64,000 nt of DNA. Origin: Streptomyces lavendulae subsp. lavendulae. Lineage in GTDB: Bacteria > Actinomycetota > Actinomycetes > Streptomycetales > Streptomycetaceae. The position numbers and the translations under genes are program-made. The DNA is taken from contig NZ_CP024985.1 of the NCBI RefSeq assembly GCF_002803845.1, forward strand, positions 3,410,001 to 3,474,000, given 5' to 3'. Below the pieces are notes generated by a model. That model saw only the letters and a program-made list of their open reading frames with translations. It searched no databases and was not told the origin of the DNA. Positions 17,009-24,827 of the stretch are shown here, one piece after another; positions within the stretch are counted from its first letter, which is position 1, and each line of letters starts with the position of its first letter.

Positions 17009-18220
17009 ATGCAGGTGATCCAGTCAACGAAACTCGCCAATGTCTGCTACGAGATCCGCGGCCCCGTCCTCGAAGAGGCGATGCGGCTCGAAGCTGCAGG
17101 TCATCGCATCCTCAAGCTCAACACCGGCAACCCCGCGGCCTTCGGCTTCGAGTGCCCGCCGGAGATCCTTGAGGACATGCTCCGCAACCTGGGCAACGCC
17201 CACGGCTACGGGGACGCGAAGGGGCTGCTGTCGGCGCGCCGCGCGGTCATGCAGCACTACCAGACCAAGGGCATCGAGCTGGACGTCGAGGACATCTACC
17301 TCGGCAACGGCGTCTCCGAGCTGATCCAGATGTCGATGCAGGCGCTGCTCGACGACGGCGACGAGGTGCTGGTCCCGGCACCGGACTACCCGCTGTGGAC
17401 CGCCTCCGTCAGCCTGGCCGGCGGTACCGCCGTGCACTACCGCTGCGACGAGCAGTCCGACTGGATGCCCGACCTCGCCGACATCGAGCGCAAGATCACC
17501 GACCGCACCCGTGCCATCGTGATCATCAACCCGAACAACCCGACCGGCGCCGTCTACGACGACGAGATGCTCCGCGGGCTGACGGACATCGCGCGCCGCC
17601 ACAACCTGGTCGTCTGCTCCGACGAGATCTACGACCGGATCCTGTACGACGGCACCACCCACACCAACACCGCCGCGATCGCCCCCGACCTGCTGACGCT
17701 GACCTTCAACGGGCTGTCGAAGAACTACCGCGTCGCGGGCTACCGGGCCGGCTGGATGGCCGTCTGCGGCCCGAAGAAGCAGGCCGCCTCGTACATCGAG
17801 GGCCTGACGATCCTCGCCAACATGCGCCTGTGCGCGAACATGCCCTCGCAGCACGCCGTCGCCACCGCGCTCGGCGGCCGGCAGTCGATCGAGGACCTGG
17901 TGCTGCCGGGCGGCCGGATCCTGGAGCAGCGCAACGTCGCGTACGACCTGCTCACCCAGATCCCGGGCGTCACCTGCGTGAAGCCGAAGGGTGCGCTCTA
18001 CGCCTTCCCGCGGCTCGACCCGTCGGTCTACAAGATCAAGGACGACCGGCAGATGGTCCTCGACCTGCTGCGCGCCGAGAAGATCATGGTCGTGCACGGC
18101 ACGGGCTTCAACTGGCCCGAGCCCGATCACTTCCGCATCGTGACGCTGCCCAACGCGAAGGACCTCGCGGACGCGGTCACCCGGATCGGCAACTTCCTGG
18201 ACGGCTACAGCCAGCCCTGA
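17009..18220 (+). CDS. PLP-dependent aminotransferase (alanine transaminase-like)
   Basis: Class I/II aminotransferase of 403 residues, cytoplasmic, closest in style to AlaA-type alanine transaminases (L-alanine + 2-oxoglutarate to pyruvate + glutamate). The PLP-binding Lys238 is in FNGLSKNYRVAGYRAGW. The Asn/Asp/Tyr cofactor contacts lie in INPNNPTGAVY and SDEIYDRI, and the C-terminal HFRIVTLP carries the substrate-binding Arg. Length and N-terminus (QVIQSTKLANVCYEIRGP) fit the family. It stands alone with its own promoter. Confidence 0.92.
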   Translation: MQVIQSTKLANVCYEIRGPVLEEAMRLEAAGHRILKLNTGNPAAFGFECPPEILEDMLRNLGNAHGYGDAKGLLSARRAVMQHYQTKGIELDVEDIYLGNGVSELIQMSMQALLDDGDEVLVPAPDYPLWTASVSLAGGTAVHYRCDEQSDWMPDLADIERKITDRTRAIVIINPNNPTGAVYDDEMLRGLTDIARRHNLVVCSDEIYDRILYDGTTHTNTAAIAPDLLTLTFNGLSKNYRVAGYRAGWMAVCGPKKQAASYIEGLTILANMRLCANMPSQHAVATALGGRQSIEDLVLPGGRILEQRNVAYDLLTQIPGVTCVKPKGALYAFPRLDPSVYKIKDDRQMVLDLLRAEKIMVVHGTGFNWPEPDHFRIVTLPNAKDLADAVTRIGNFLDGYSQP

Positions 18221-18346
18221 GCAGGCGGGGCGCACCCGGCGGAACCCCACCCGGGGGCCGTTCCAGTCGCACTCCACCAGGATTCAACTCAACTTTAGAC
18301 CGGTTCCAATGTAGGATGGTCTCCTGACCCAGCAGGAGGCCTCCTC

Positions 18347-18748
18347 ATGTACGAGCCGATCCGCACGAAGCCGGTCGTCCACCATCGCGAGGGCGGCCAC
18401 CACGGCGCATCCGACTACCCGCGCCGCAGCCGCGGCGAGGAGCTGGACATCCAGCTCGCCGGGCACCTGTCGGCCCTGCTCACCCTGACCGACGAGCTCG
18501 GGCTCGACGAGGCCGCCGAGCAGATCGCCGCCCAGGTGACCCGGCTGCGCGGGGTCCGCCCGGCCCGCGCCGCGGGACGCTCGGACGAGGACCCGGCGGC
18601 GCTGCACCGCCGCGCCCACGACCTCGCCGCCCGCGCCCTCCTCGTCGCCGCGTCCCGCGCCGACACCGCCGCCGCGATCCTCGCCGCCGAGCGCATGGAC
18701 GCGCACGCCGCCGCCCTCGACTCCGTCGACCTGGCCGGCGCCCACTGA
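18347..18748 (+). CDS. Conserved hypothetical protein
   Basis: A 133-residue soluble, strongly Ala/Arg/Asp-rich protein. The N-terminus is basic and His-rich (KPVVHHREGGHH); the rest is predicted helical with heptad-like Leu/Ala spacing. The RBS AGGAGG lies just before the ATG, and a TAGGAT -10-like hexamer is at 18313. It resembles streptomycete-specific proteins of unknown function. It ends at a strong bidirectional terminator. Confidence 0.75.
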   Translation: MYEPIRTKPVVHHREGGHHGASDYPRRSRGEELDIQLAGHLSALLTLTDELGLDEAAEQIAAQVTRLRGVRPARAAGRSDEDPAALHRRAHDLAARALLVAASRADTAAAILAAERMDAHAAALDSVDLAGAH

Positions 18749-18800
18749 CGGCCCCGGTCCGGGGCCGCGGAGGCTCCGGACCGGGTGCCACGAACCTACG

Positions 18801-18838
18801 ACGGGCCCGCACCGCGCACACGCGCGGTGCGGGCCCGT
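18801..18838. terminator. Bidirectional terminator
   Basis: A perfect 17-bp GC-rich stem (18801-18817 with 18822-18838) and 4-nt loop ACAC, followed on the plus strand by CGTTTCGG. It lies between two convergent genes (stops at 18748 and 18878) and can serve both. Confidence 0.85.
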
Positions 18839-18877
18839 CGTTTCGGTGCTCGTCGCCCGGGCCGCCGGCCGGTCGGT

Positions 18878-19552
18878 TCAGCCGGTCCCGCGGAGGTTCC
18901 AGGTCGTCAGTTCGCCTTCGATCAGCCCGTAGGTGCCGTCGTCGTAATGGGTCGCGGTGACCTTCAGGACGGCGATCGGAGACTTCTCGTTCACCAGGCA
19001 GACGCTGTCGCCCTCGGCCACGACGACCTCGGAGCGGGACTGCGTGGCCAGGAGGTCCCGGCAGCCCTGCGGTGTCGGCGCCGAGGCGTCCGTCCAGAGG
19101 GCGGCGGTGCCCTTGACCGTCATCGAGCTGGACCCGCTGCGGGCGGCCGCCGGGCGGTAGCCGAAAGTGGAGCCGTCGCCCCTCCGGGGCGGGTTCTGGG
19201 TCAGGTCGACCCCTTCCAGGCCGAGGACGATCTTGCCCGACCAGCGGACGGAGGCCGGGGCCGCACCCGTGCCGGTGCCCGTACCCGCACTCGATCCCGC
19301 ACCCGCACCCGCACCCGGAGTCGAAGCGGCCTGCGGAGCCGGGAGGGTGACCGCGGTGGGGGGTGGAACGGCCGCAGGGGAGGGCGAGTTGTTGGAGAAG
19401 GCGGCGATGGCGCTCGCCACACCTGCGATGGCGCTCACCACGGCGGCCCCGGCCGCCCAGAGCTTGGCCCGGGAAGGTCCCGCGGGAGCCGGCGGTACGG
19501 CCGCCGGCGGTACGGGCGGTGGCGAGGCCGGCTGCTGCAACGGGTCCGACAT
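18878..19552 (-). CDS. Single-pass membrane protein with proline-rich N-terminus
   Basis: A 224-residue protein. A Pro-rich cytoplasmic tail (about residues 1-28, [20 protein letters not shown]) comes first, then one transmembrane helix (AKLWAAGAAVVSAIAGVASAIAAF, about 29-52), then a Thr/Gly/Ala low-complexity linker (GAGAGAGSSAGTGTGTG). The extracytoplasmic domain (about 100-224) has two cysteines (QGCRDLL and DSVCLV). The layout is common in Streptomyces sensor-like hypotheticals. No function is known to me. It starts 84 nt from the next minus-strand gene and may share its transcript. Confidence 0.8.
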   Translation of the reverse strand: MSDPLQQPASPPPVPPAAVPPAPAGPSRAKLWAAGAAVVSAIAGVASAIAAFSNNSPSPAAVPPPTAVTLPAPQAASTPGAGAGAGSSAGTGTGTGAAPASVRWSGKIVLGLEGVDLTQNPPRRGDGSTFGYRPAAARSGSSSMTVKGTAALWTDASAPTPQGCRDLLATQSRSEVVVAEGDSVCLVNEKSPIAVLKVTATHYDDGTYGLIEGELTTWNLRGTG

Positions 19553-19636
19553 GTTTCCCCCTGGTCTCCCTCAACGACCCCGAGACGATAGCAATCACGG
19601 GGCAAGGGGAGGAACACGATCCGGCCCGCCCGCGGC

Positions 19637-20050
19637 TCAGCGGGGCGGGGGCGCCGACGCCGCGCCGGCGATGCCGCACCAGGGGGTCGTGGACGGGGGC
19701 CAGACCGGGCCGATGGCCTCCGCCTGGGCCGGGGCGGCCGGGGTGAGGCCCGGCACGGCGATCAGGGCGCGGGCCGTGCGGGCGCCGGGGGCGGGGGGTT
19801 CGCGGTCGCGGAACTCGACGGTGACCACGTACGAGCCCGTGCCCCGCGCCTCCACCGCCGCCACCACGCGCCGGCTCGCCGGGTCGACGCGGCAGGCGGT
19901 GACCCGTACGTCCGGCGGGGGCGGGGTCGCCGCGGGGCCGTCGCCGCCGCTGGCCCATACGTAGAGGCCCAGGGGGGCGAACACCAGCAGGCCCGCCACT
20001 CCCACCAGGCCGACGAGCCAGCCCTGCCACTTCAACGCGCTCACGCCCAT
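19637..20050 (-). CDS. Single-pass membrane hypothetical protein
   Basis: A 137-residue protein with an N-terminal membrane helix (QGWLVGLVGVAGLLVFAPLGLYVW, about residues 9-32) and an outer domain with two cysteines (VTACRVD and PWCGIAG). The ATG at 20050 follows GAGGAGG. It is divergent from the TelA operon across 137 nt and transcribed towards the previous membrane protein. The shared layout (membrane helix, small extracytoplasmic domain with two Cys) suggests that the two act together, but this is inference. Confidence 0.75.
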   Translation of the reverse strand: MGVSALKWQGWLVGLVGVAGLLVFAPLGLYVWASGGDGPAATPPPPDVRVTACRVDPASRRVVAAVEARGTGSYVVTVEFRDREPPAPGARTARALIAVPGLTPAAPAQAEAIGPVWPPSTTPWCGIAGAASAPPPR

Positions 20051-20187
20051 GGCACGATCCTCCTCGGCCCCCGCCCGGCCCACCAGCACCCACGGGCCCA
20101 CACAGCATTTCGAAGTGGGACCGCCTGGCCACCCGGCGTTCACCGGACGCGCCGCGGAATGTGGGTTTCCGCGAGCACGCTGCACCC

Positions 20188-21288
20188 GTGAGACGCATCC
20201 TGGGAATCGCTCTGGCGGTCCTCCTGATCGGCGGCGTGATCGCCGTCATCGTCATCGGGGGCCAAGGGCCAGACCACACGCCAACGAAGAGCGTGCGCGG
20301 CGTCATCGGGTCGGAGAAGTCCGAGTTCTTCCGCGACCCCGACGTCACCAAGGCCCTCGCGGCCAAGGGCTACACCGTGAAGACCGAAACATCGGGTTCC
20401 TGGGCCATGGACCAGCTCGCCCTCAAGGAGTACGACTTCGCCTTCCCCAGCAGCAGTGAGCCGGCGCAGGAGATCGAGACCGCCGCCGGGGTCAAGGGCG
20501 CACAGACCACCAAGCCCTTCTTCTCCCCGCTCGTCGTGATCGCCCGCGCCAACGCGGCCAAGGTGCTCGCCGACAACGGGCTCGTGAGGATGTCGGGGAA
20601 GAACTCCGGCACCCTGCTGATGGGGCCCTACCTCAAGGCCGCCGAGGAGGACCGCAACTGGCAGCAGCTGACGGGGGCGAACGCCTTCACCGAGCTGGCC
20701 GGACGGGTCTTCATCAAGACCACCGACCCCGCCACCTCCAACTCCGGCGCCCTGTTCATCGCCGCCACCTCCAACGTCGCCAACAGCGGCACCGTCGTCT
20801 CCGACGACGCCGGCATCGCCCGTACCGCTCCCCTGCTCCGCAAGCTGATCTCGGTCCAGGGGGCGCTGGAGCCCAGCACCGACGACCCCTTCCGGGCGTT
20901 CATCAGCGGCAGCGGCGAACCGCTGATCCTCGCCTACGAGTCCCAGGTGGCCTCGCTCCTGATCCAGAAGCAGGCCACCGGGGAGGCCGCCGACATGGTC
21001 GTGCTGTACCCGGACACCACCGTCAACTCCCCGCACACCTTCGTACCGATCAGCGAGAAGGCCAGGGAGCTCGGCACCCTCCTCGCCACCGATCCGAAGC
21101 TGCGCGAGCTGGCCGTACGCCACGGCTTCCGCCCGCAGGAGGGCGTCGCCGAGTTCACCGCCGCCACCGCGCCGTACCCGGGCTACCTCAATCCCGGGCT
21201 GACCGGGATCCGCCAGGTCGGCGCACCGACCGTCAAGGTCCTGATGGCGCTGGCCGCACGCGCCAAGGGGCAGGGGGACACGCCATGA
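20188..21288 (+). CDS. Membrane-anchored substrate-binding-like protein (TelA operon)
   Basis: A 366-residue protein with an N-terminal anchor helix (RRILGIALAVLLIGGVIAVIVIGG) and a type-2 periplasmic-binding fold outside the membrane (for example VRGVIGSEKSEFFRDPDVTKA, SGKNSGTLLMGPYL, ALFIAATSNVAN, LILAYESQVASLL). There is no lipobox Cys. The GTG at 20188 was chosen because it gives a compact signal anchor; an in-frame GTG at 20161 is possible. The stop overlaps the telA start (ATGA), so it is the first gene of a coupled operon. No ABC permease is nearby, which argues against simple uptake and for sensing. Confidence 0.8.
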   Translation: MRRILGIALAVLLIGGVIAVIVIGGQGPDHTPTKSVRGVIGSEKSEFFRDPDVTKALAAKGYTVKTETSGSWAMDQLALKEYDFAFPSSSEPAQEIETAAGVKGAQTTKPFFSPLVVIARANAAKVLADNGLVRMSGKNSGTLLMGPYLKAAEEDRNWQQLTGANAFTELAGRVFIKTTDPATSNSGALFIAATSNVANSGTVVSDDAGIARTAPLLRKLISVQGALEPSTDDPFRAFISGSGEPLILAYESQVASLLIQKQATGEAADMVVLYPDTTVNSPHTFVPISEKARELGTLLATDPKLRELAVRHGFRPQEGVAEFTAATAPYPGYLNPGLTGIRQVGAPTVKVLMALAARAKGQGDTP

Positions 21289-22469
21289 CACCGACACCGC
21301 CCGAGGACGCCCCGCTCATCCTCACCGCACCGGAGCCCGTCGCCCCCGTCCGCCGGGAGCAGGCCTCCGGGCTGGTCCCGCTGGAGGACGGGGTACGGGA
21401 GGAGATGAACCGCCGGGCCGGGGAGTACGTGGGACAGCTCGCCGGGATCGACGTCCGCTCGCCCGAGTTCGCCACCCGGATCGGCGAGATCGCCGCGCTG
21501 GGGTCGTCCGACATGCGCGAGGCCTCCCAGCAGTCGAACCGGATGCTGGACCGGGCCGTGCGCTCGCTGGGCACCGGGGGCGGCGACGCGCAGGACCGGG
21601 TCGCCGGCTCGCTCGTCGAGCTGCGGCGCACCGTCGAGGACCTCGATCCGCGGGACGCGCCCGCCAAGGGGGCGCGCCGGCTGCTCGCGAAGCTGCCCGG
21701 CGGGAACCGGCTGCGCGACCACGTGGCCCGGTACGCCTCCTCGCAGGCCACCCTCAACCGGATCGTCGGCGCGCTGCGCGGCGGTCAGGACGAGCTGCGC
21801 CGCGACAACGCCGCCCTGCACACCGAACGGGCCCGCCTGTGGGAGACCATGGGCCGGCTCCAGGAGTACGCGGTGCTCACGGAGGCGCTGGACGGCGCCG
21901 TCGGGCAGCGGATCGCCGAGGCGGAGCGGACGGATCCGCAGGCGGCGGACGCGATGCGCGCGGACGTGCTGTTCCCGGTGCGGCAGAAGCACCAGGACCT
22001 GCTGACGCAGCTGGCGGTCTGCGCCCAGGGCTATCTGGCGATGGACGTGGTGCGCCGCAACAACGACGAGCTGATCAAGGGCGTCGACCGGGCCGCGACG
22101 ACCACGGTGTCGGCGCTGCGGATCGCGGTGATGCTGGCCTCGGCGCTGGACCACCAGCGCAAGGTGGTCGAGCAGGTCAACGCGCTGAAGGGGACCACGG
22201 AGGAGCTGATCCGGGGGAACGCGCAGATGCTGGCCACCCAGAGCGGGGAGATCCAGCGGATCGCGGCGGACCCGGCGGTGGGGGCGGAGACGCTGCGGAC
22301 GGCGTTCGCGCAGATCTACGAGACCCTCGACGCGATCGACTCCTTCAAGGTGCAGGCCACGGAGAACATGGCGGCCACGGTGGAGTCCCTGACGGGCGAG
22401 CTGCGGTCGGCCTCGGCCCACCTGGCCCGGACGCGGACCGCGGGCGCGCTGGAAGGCGGGGAGCGATGA
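21285..22469 (+). CDS. telA: TelA family protein (toxic anion resistance)
   Basis: A cytoplasmic, almost wholly helical protein of 394 residues of the TelA/KlaA family, linked in other bacteria to tellurite and envelope-stress tolerance by an unknown mechanism. Family motifs are the SNRMLDRAVRSL region, the RYASSQATLNRIVGAL helix, LWETMGRLQEYAVL, FPVRQKHQDLLTQLAV and the signature RRNNDELIKGVDRAATTTVS. It sits between two surface substrate-binding-like proteins and overlaps both neighbours by 4 nt, implying fixed stoichiometry. Confidence 0.92.
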   Translation: MTPTPPEDAPLILTAPEPVAPVRREQASGLVPLEDGVREEMNRRAGEYVGQLAGIDVRSPEFATRIGEIAALGSSDMREASQQSNRMLDRAVRSLGTGGGDAQDRVAGSLVELRRTVEDLDPRDAPAKGARRLLAKLPGGNRLRDHVARYASSQATLNRIVGALRGGQDELRRDNAALHTERARLWETMGRLQEYAVLTEALDGAVGQRIAEAERTDPQAADAMRADVLFPVRQKHQDLLTQLAVCAQGYLAMDVVRRNNDELIKGVDRAATTTVSALRIAVMLASALDHQRKVVEQVNALKGTTEELIRGNAQMLATQSGEIQRIAADPAVGAETLRTAFAQIYETLDAIDSFKVQATENMAATVESLTGELRSASAHLARTRTAGALEGGER

Positions 22470-24136
22470 GCCCGCGTACGGCGCGCACGCGCGCGCGGCT
22501 GATGGCGGCCGTGGCCCTGGCCGCGACCCTGCTGGGGGCCGCCGGCTGCACCTCCGACGGCCCGTCGGCGGCTTCCGGCGGTTCGGGGGCGTCGGGATCC
22601 TCGGGATCCTCGGGATCCTCGGGCGGCGGGCCCAAGCAGCAGGAGTACAAGGAGGGCAGGCTGCGGGTGCTGGCCTCCAGTGAGCTCACCGACATGGAGC
22701 CGGTGCTGAAGGCGGCGAAGGCCGCGACCGGAGTCTCGGTCGACTTCACCTGGTCGGGAACGCTGGACGCGGCGGAGCAGGTGGCCTCGGGCAAGGCCGA
22801 CGGCCGGTACGACGCGATCTGGCTGTCGTCCAACGACTACCTGCGGCTGCGCCCGGAAGCGGCGTCGAAGCTGGCCAACGAGACGCCGGTGATGTCCTCG
22901 CCGGTGGCCGTCGGGGTGAAGCCGCAGGCGCTGGCCCGGCTGGGCTGGAAGCCGCAGGAGGTGACCTGGTCGGCGGTCGAGGAGGCCGTCGCCGCCGGGA
23001 AGCTGACGTACGGGATGACGGACCCGGTGCACTCCAACTCCGGTTTCTCCGCACTGGTGTCGGTGGCCTCGGGCCTGTCGGGCGCACAGTCGGCGCTGAC
23101 CGACGCCGACGTGCGCACGGCGCAGCCGCGGCTGCGGGAGTTCTTCAAGGGGCAGAAGCTGACCTCGGGTTCCTCGGGCTGGCTGGTGACGGCGTACGCG
23201 AAGCGCGGCGACGTGGACGCGCTGGTCAACTACGAGTCGGTGCTGCTGTCGATGAACGACCGGGCGAAGGAGCCGCTGACGGTGATCCGGCCGAAGGACG
23301 GGGTGGTGACGGCGCACTATCCGCTGACGCTGCTGACCTCGGCCCCGGCCGGTGCGCGCGAGTCGGGCCGGCTGCTGACGGAGTACCTGCGCGGTGACGC
23401 CGCGCAGAAGGCCATCACGGAGAAGACCTTCCGGCGGCCGGTGGCTGCCGGGGTGGCCCCGGCGGCCGGGCTGGACGGGGAGCGGCGGCGCGAGCTTCCG
23501 TTCCCGGGCTCGCGGTCGGTGGCGGACGGTCTGCTGGCCTCGTACGAGAACGAGCTGCGCCGGCCGTCGCGCACGGTGTACGTGCTGGACACCTCGGGTT
23601 CGATGGCGGAGCAGGATCGGATCGGCCGGCTGAAGTCGGCGCTCACCGACCTTACGGGGAGCGGGAGTTCGGGGACGGGCGAGCGGTTCAGGGACCGCGA
23701 GGAGGTGACTCTGCTGCCCTTCGGTGACAAGGTGAAGCAGGTGCTGACGCACGTCGTCGAACCGGGGAATCCCGGGCCGGCCCTGGAGGCGATCCGGGGT
23801 GACGTGGGGTCCCTCCGACCGGAGGGGGGCACGGCCGTGTACGGGAGTCTGAAGGCCGCGTACCAGCACCTGGGGCAGGGGAACGCCGATGCGTTCACCT
23901 CGATCGTGCTCATGACGGACGGGCAGAGCGGGGACAAGGTGCAGGACTTCGATTCCTTCTACGCGGGGCTGCCGGAAGGGCAGAAGCACACTCCGGTCTT
24001 CGCGGTGCTGTTCGGGGACTCGGACCGCAAGGAGCTCACGCACATCACGGAGCTGACCGGCGGCCGTCTCTTCGACGCCACCGACGGGAACGGTTCGCTG
24101 GACGGGGCCTTCGAGGAGATCCGTGGCTACCAGTAG
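22466..24136 (+). CDS. Lipoprotein with solute-binding and von Willebrand factor A domains
   Basis: A 556-residue secreted lipoprotein: lipobox LLGAAGC (lipidated Cys28), a Gly/Ser linker (residues 38-56) encoded partly by a 9-bp tandem repeat, an extracellular solute-binding domain (about 60-330, RLRVLASSELTDMEPVLKAA then DAIWLSSNDYL), then a VWA domain from about 370. The MIDAS motif DTSGS begins at Asp375, and VLMTDGQSG supplies the later metal-contact Asp, so metal binding looks intact. It probably presents a metal-dependent adhesion domain at the surface and works with the other substrate-binding-like protein and TelA. Confidence 0.9.
   Translation: MSPRTARTRARLMAAVALAATLLGAAGCTSDGPSAASGGSGASGSSGSSGSSGGGPKQQEYKEGRLRVLASSELTDMEPVLKAAKAATGVSVDFTWSGTLDAAEQVASGKADGRYDAIWLSSNDYLRLRPEAASKLANETPVMSSPVAVGVKPQALARLGWKPQEVTWSAVEEAVAAGKLTYGMTDPVHSNSGFSALVSVASGLSGAQSALTDADVRTAQPRLREFFKGQKLTSGSSGWLVTAYAKRGDVDALVNYESVLLSMNDRAKEPLTVIRPKDGVVTAHYPLTLLTSAPAGARESGRLLTEYLRGDAAQKAITEKTFRRPVAAGVAPAAGLDGERRRELPFPGSRSVADGLLASYENELRRPSRTVYVLDTSGSMAEQDRIGRLKSALTDLTGSGSSGTGERFRDREEVTLLPFGDKVKQVLTHVVEPGNPGPALEAIRGDVGSLRPEGGTAVYGSLKAAYQHLGQGNADAFTSIVLMTDGQSGDKVQDFDSFYAGLPEGQKHTPVFAVLFGDSDRKELTHITELTGGRLFDATDGNGSLDGAFEEIRGYQ
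22594..22620 (+). repeat. 9-bp tandem repeat (3 copies) inside the VWA lipoprotein gene
   Basis: Three perfect copies of GGGATCCTC encode part of the Gly/Ser linker after the lipidated Cys. Copy changes would keep frame and alter linker length only. Confidence 0.8.
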
Positions 24137-24758
24137 GGCGTCCGGGGGCGCGGGGGCCGGGTCCAGGGTGCTCGGGTACCTGGAGTCGCGCAAGAACCTG
24201 GCGGGCAGCGCCGGCGGGCTGCTCGGGCTGGGGCTGACGCTGGCCGGGGCGGCGGGTGCGTACTGGCCGGCGGTGGTCGCGGGCCTGTACGCGGCGGGCG
24301 CGCTGATCGCTCCGCCGGAGCGGGCGGACACCCCGTACTTCCCTGATCCGGCGGAGCAGTTGGGCGTCGTACGGGAGGACCTGGGCCGGCTGCGGGAGTA
24401 CGTGGCGGAGGTGGAGCTGCCGCCGGCCGCCGAGGGCAAGCTGAGCGAGCTGCTGGACCTGTACGCGGCGCTGCTCGATCCGGGCTGGGTGGCGGACGTG
24501 CTGGCCACGGAGCCGGAGGCGGTGCACACGCTGTCGCGGGCGATCCGGCTGGACGTGCCGGAGTGCGTGGACACGTACAACCGGACCCGCTGGTGGACCC
24601 GGCTGACGCCGGGCGGGGAATCACCGGAGCGGCACCTGGAGCGGCAGCTGTCGGTGCTGTTCGAGGAGGCGGAACGCGTGACGGCGGGCCTCCACGATGT
24701 GGAGGCCCGCCGTCAGCAGACGCACACGACCTATTTGGAAGGTCGCAGGGAGTCCTAG
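24123..24758 (+). CDS. Membrane protein ending the TelA operon
   Basis: A 211-residue protein with two closely spaced hydrophobic segments (AGGLLGLGLTLAGAAGAYW and PAVVAGLYAAGALIAPP, about residues 28-65) and a helical cytoplasmic C-terminal part. No family was recognised with certainty; it resembles a family found in streptomycete TelA loci. It starts with GTG inside the last codons of the VWA gene (14-nt overlap). A 17-bp perfect hairpin lies within the last 80 nt of the coding region, unusual for a terminator position. Confidence 0.8.
   Translation: MATSRASGGAGAGSRVLGYLESRKNLAGSAGGLLGLGLTLAGAAGAYWPAVVAGLYAAGALIAPPERADTPYFPDPAEQLGVVREDLGRLREYVAEVELPPAAEGKLSELLDLYAALLDPGWVADVLATEPEAVHTLSRAIRLDVPECVDTYNRTRWWTRLTPGGESPERHLERQLSVLFEEAERVTAGLHDVEARRQQTHTTYLEGRRES
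24679..24715 (+). terminator. Terminator-like hairpin inside the end of the coding region
   Basis: A perfect 17-bp inverted repeat (24679-24695 with 24699-24715) with a 3-nt loop GAT, starting 80 nt before the stop codon at 24758. It may terminate the operon or reduce translation of the last codons. No equally strong stem follows the stop codon. Confidence 0.6.
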
Positions 24759-24827
24759 GTCGGGGAATCCCGCGTCAGCCCTCGGCCGGGGACAGCCGGC
24801 CTCGGTTCTTGGGGGTGGTGCCGGGGA

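Noticed and set aside
16344..17040. Apparent genes in the long repeat copy on both strands
   Set aside because: Same low-complexity text as in the short copy, no RBS, and the sequence is explained by the repeat element.
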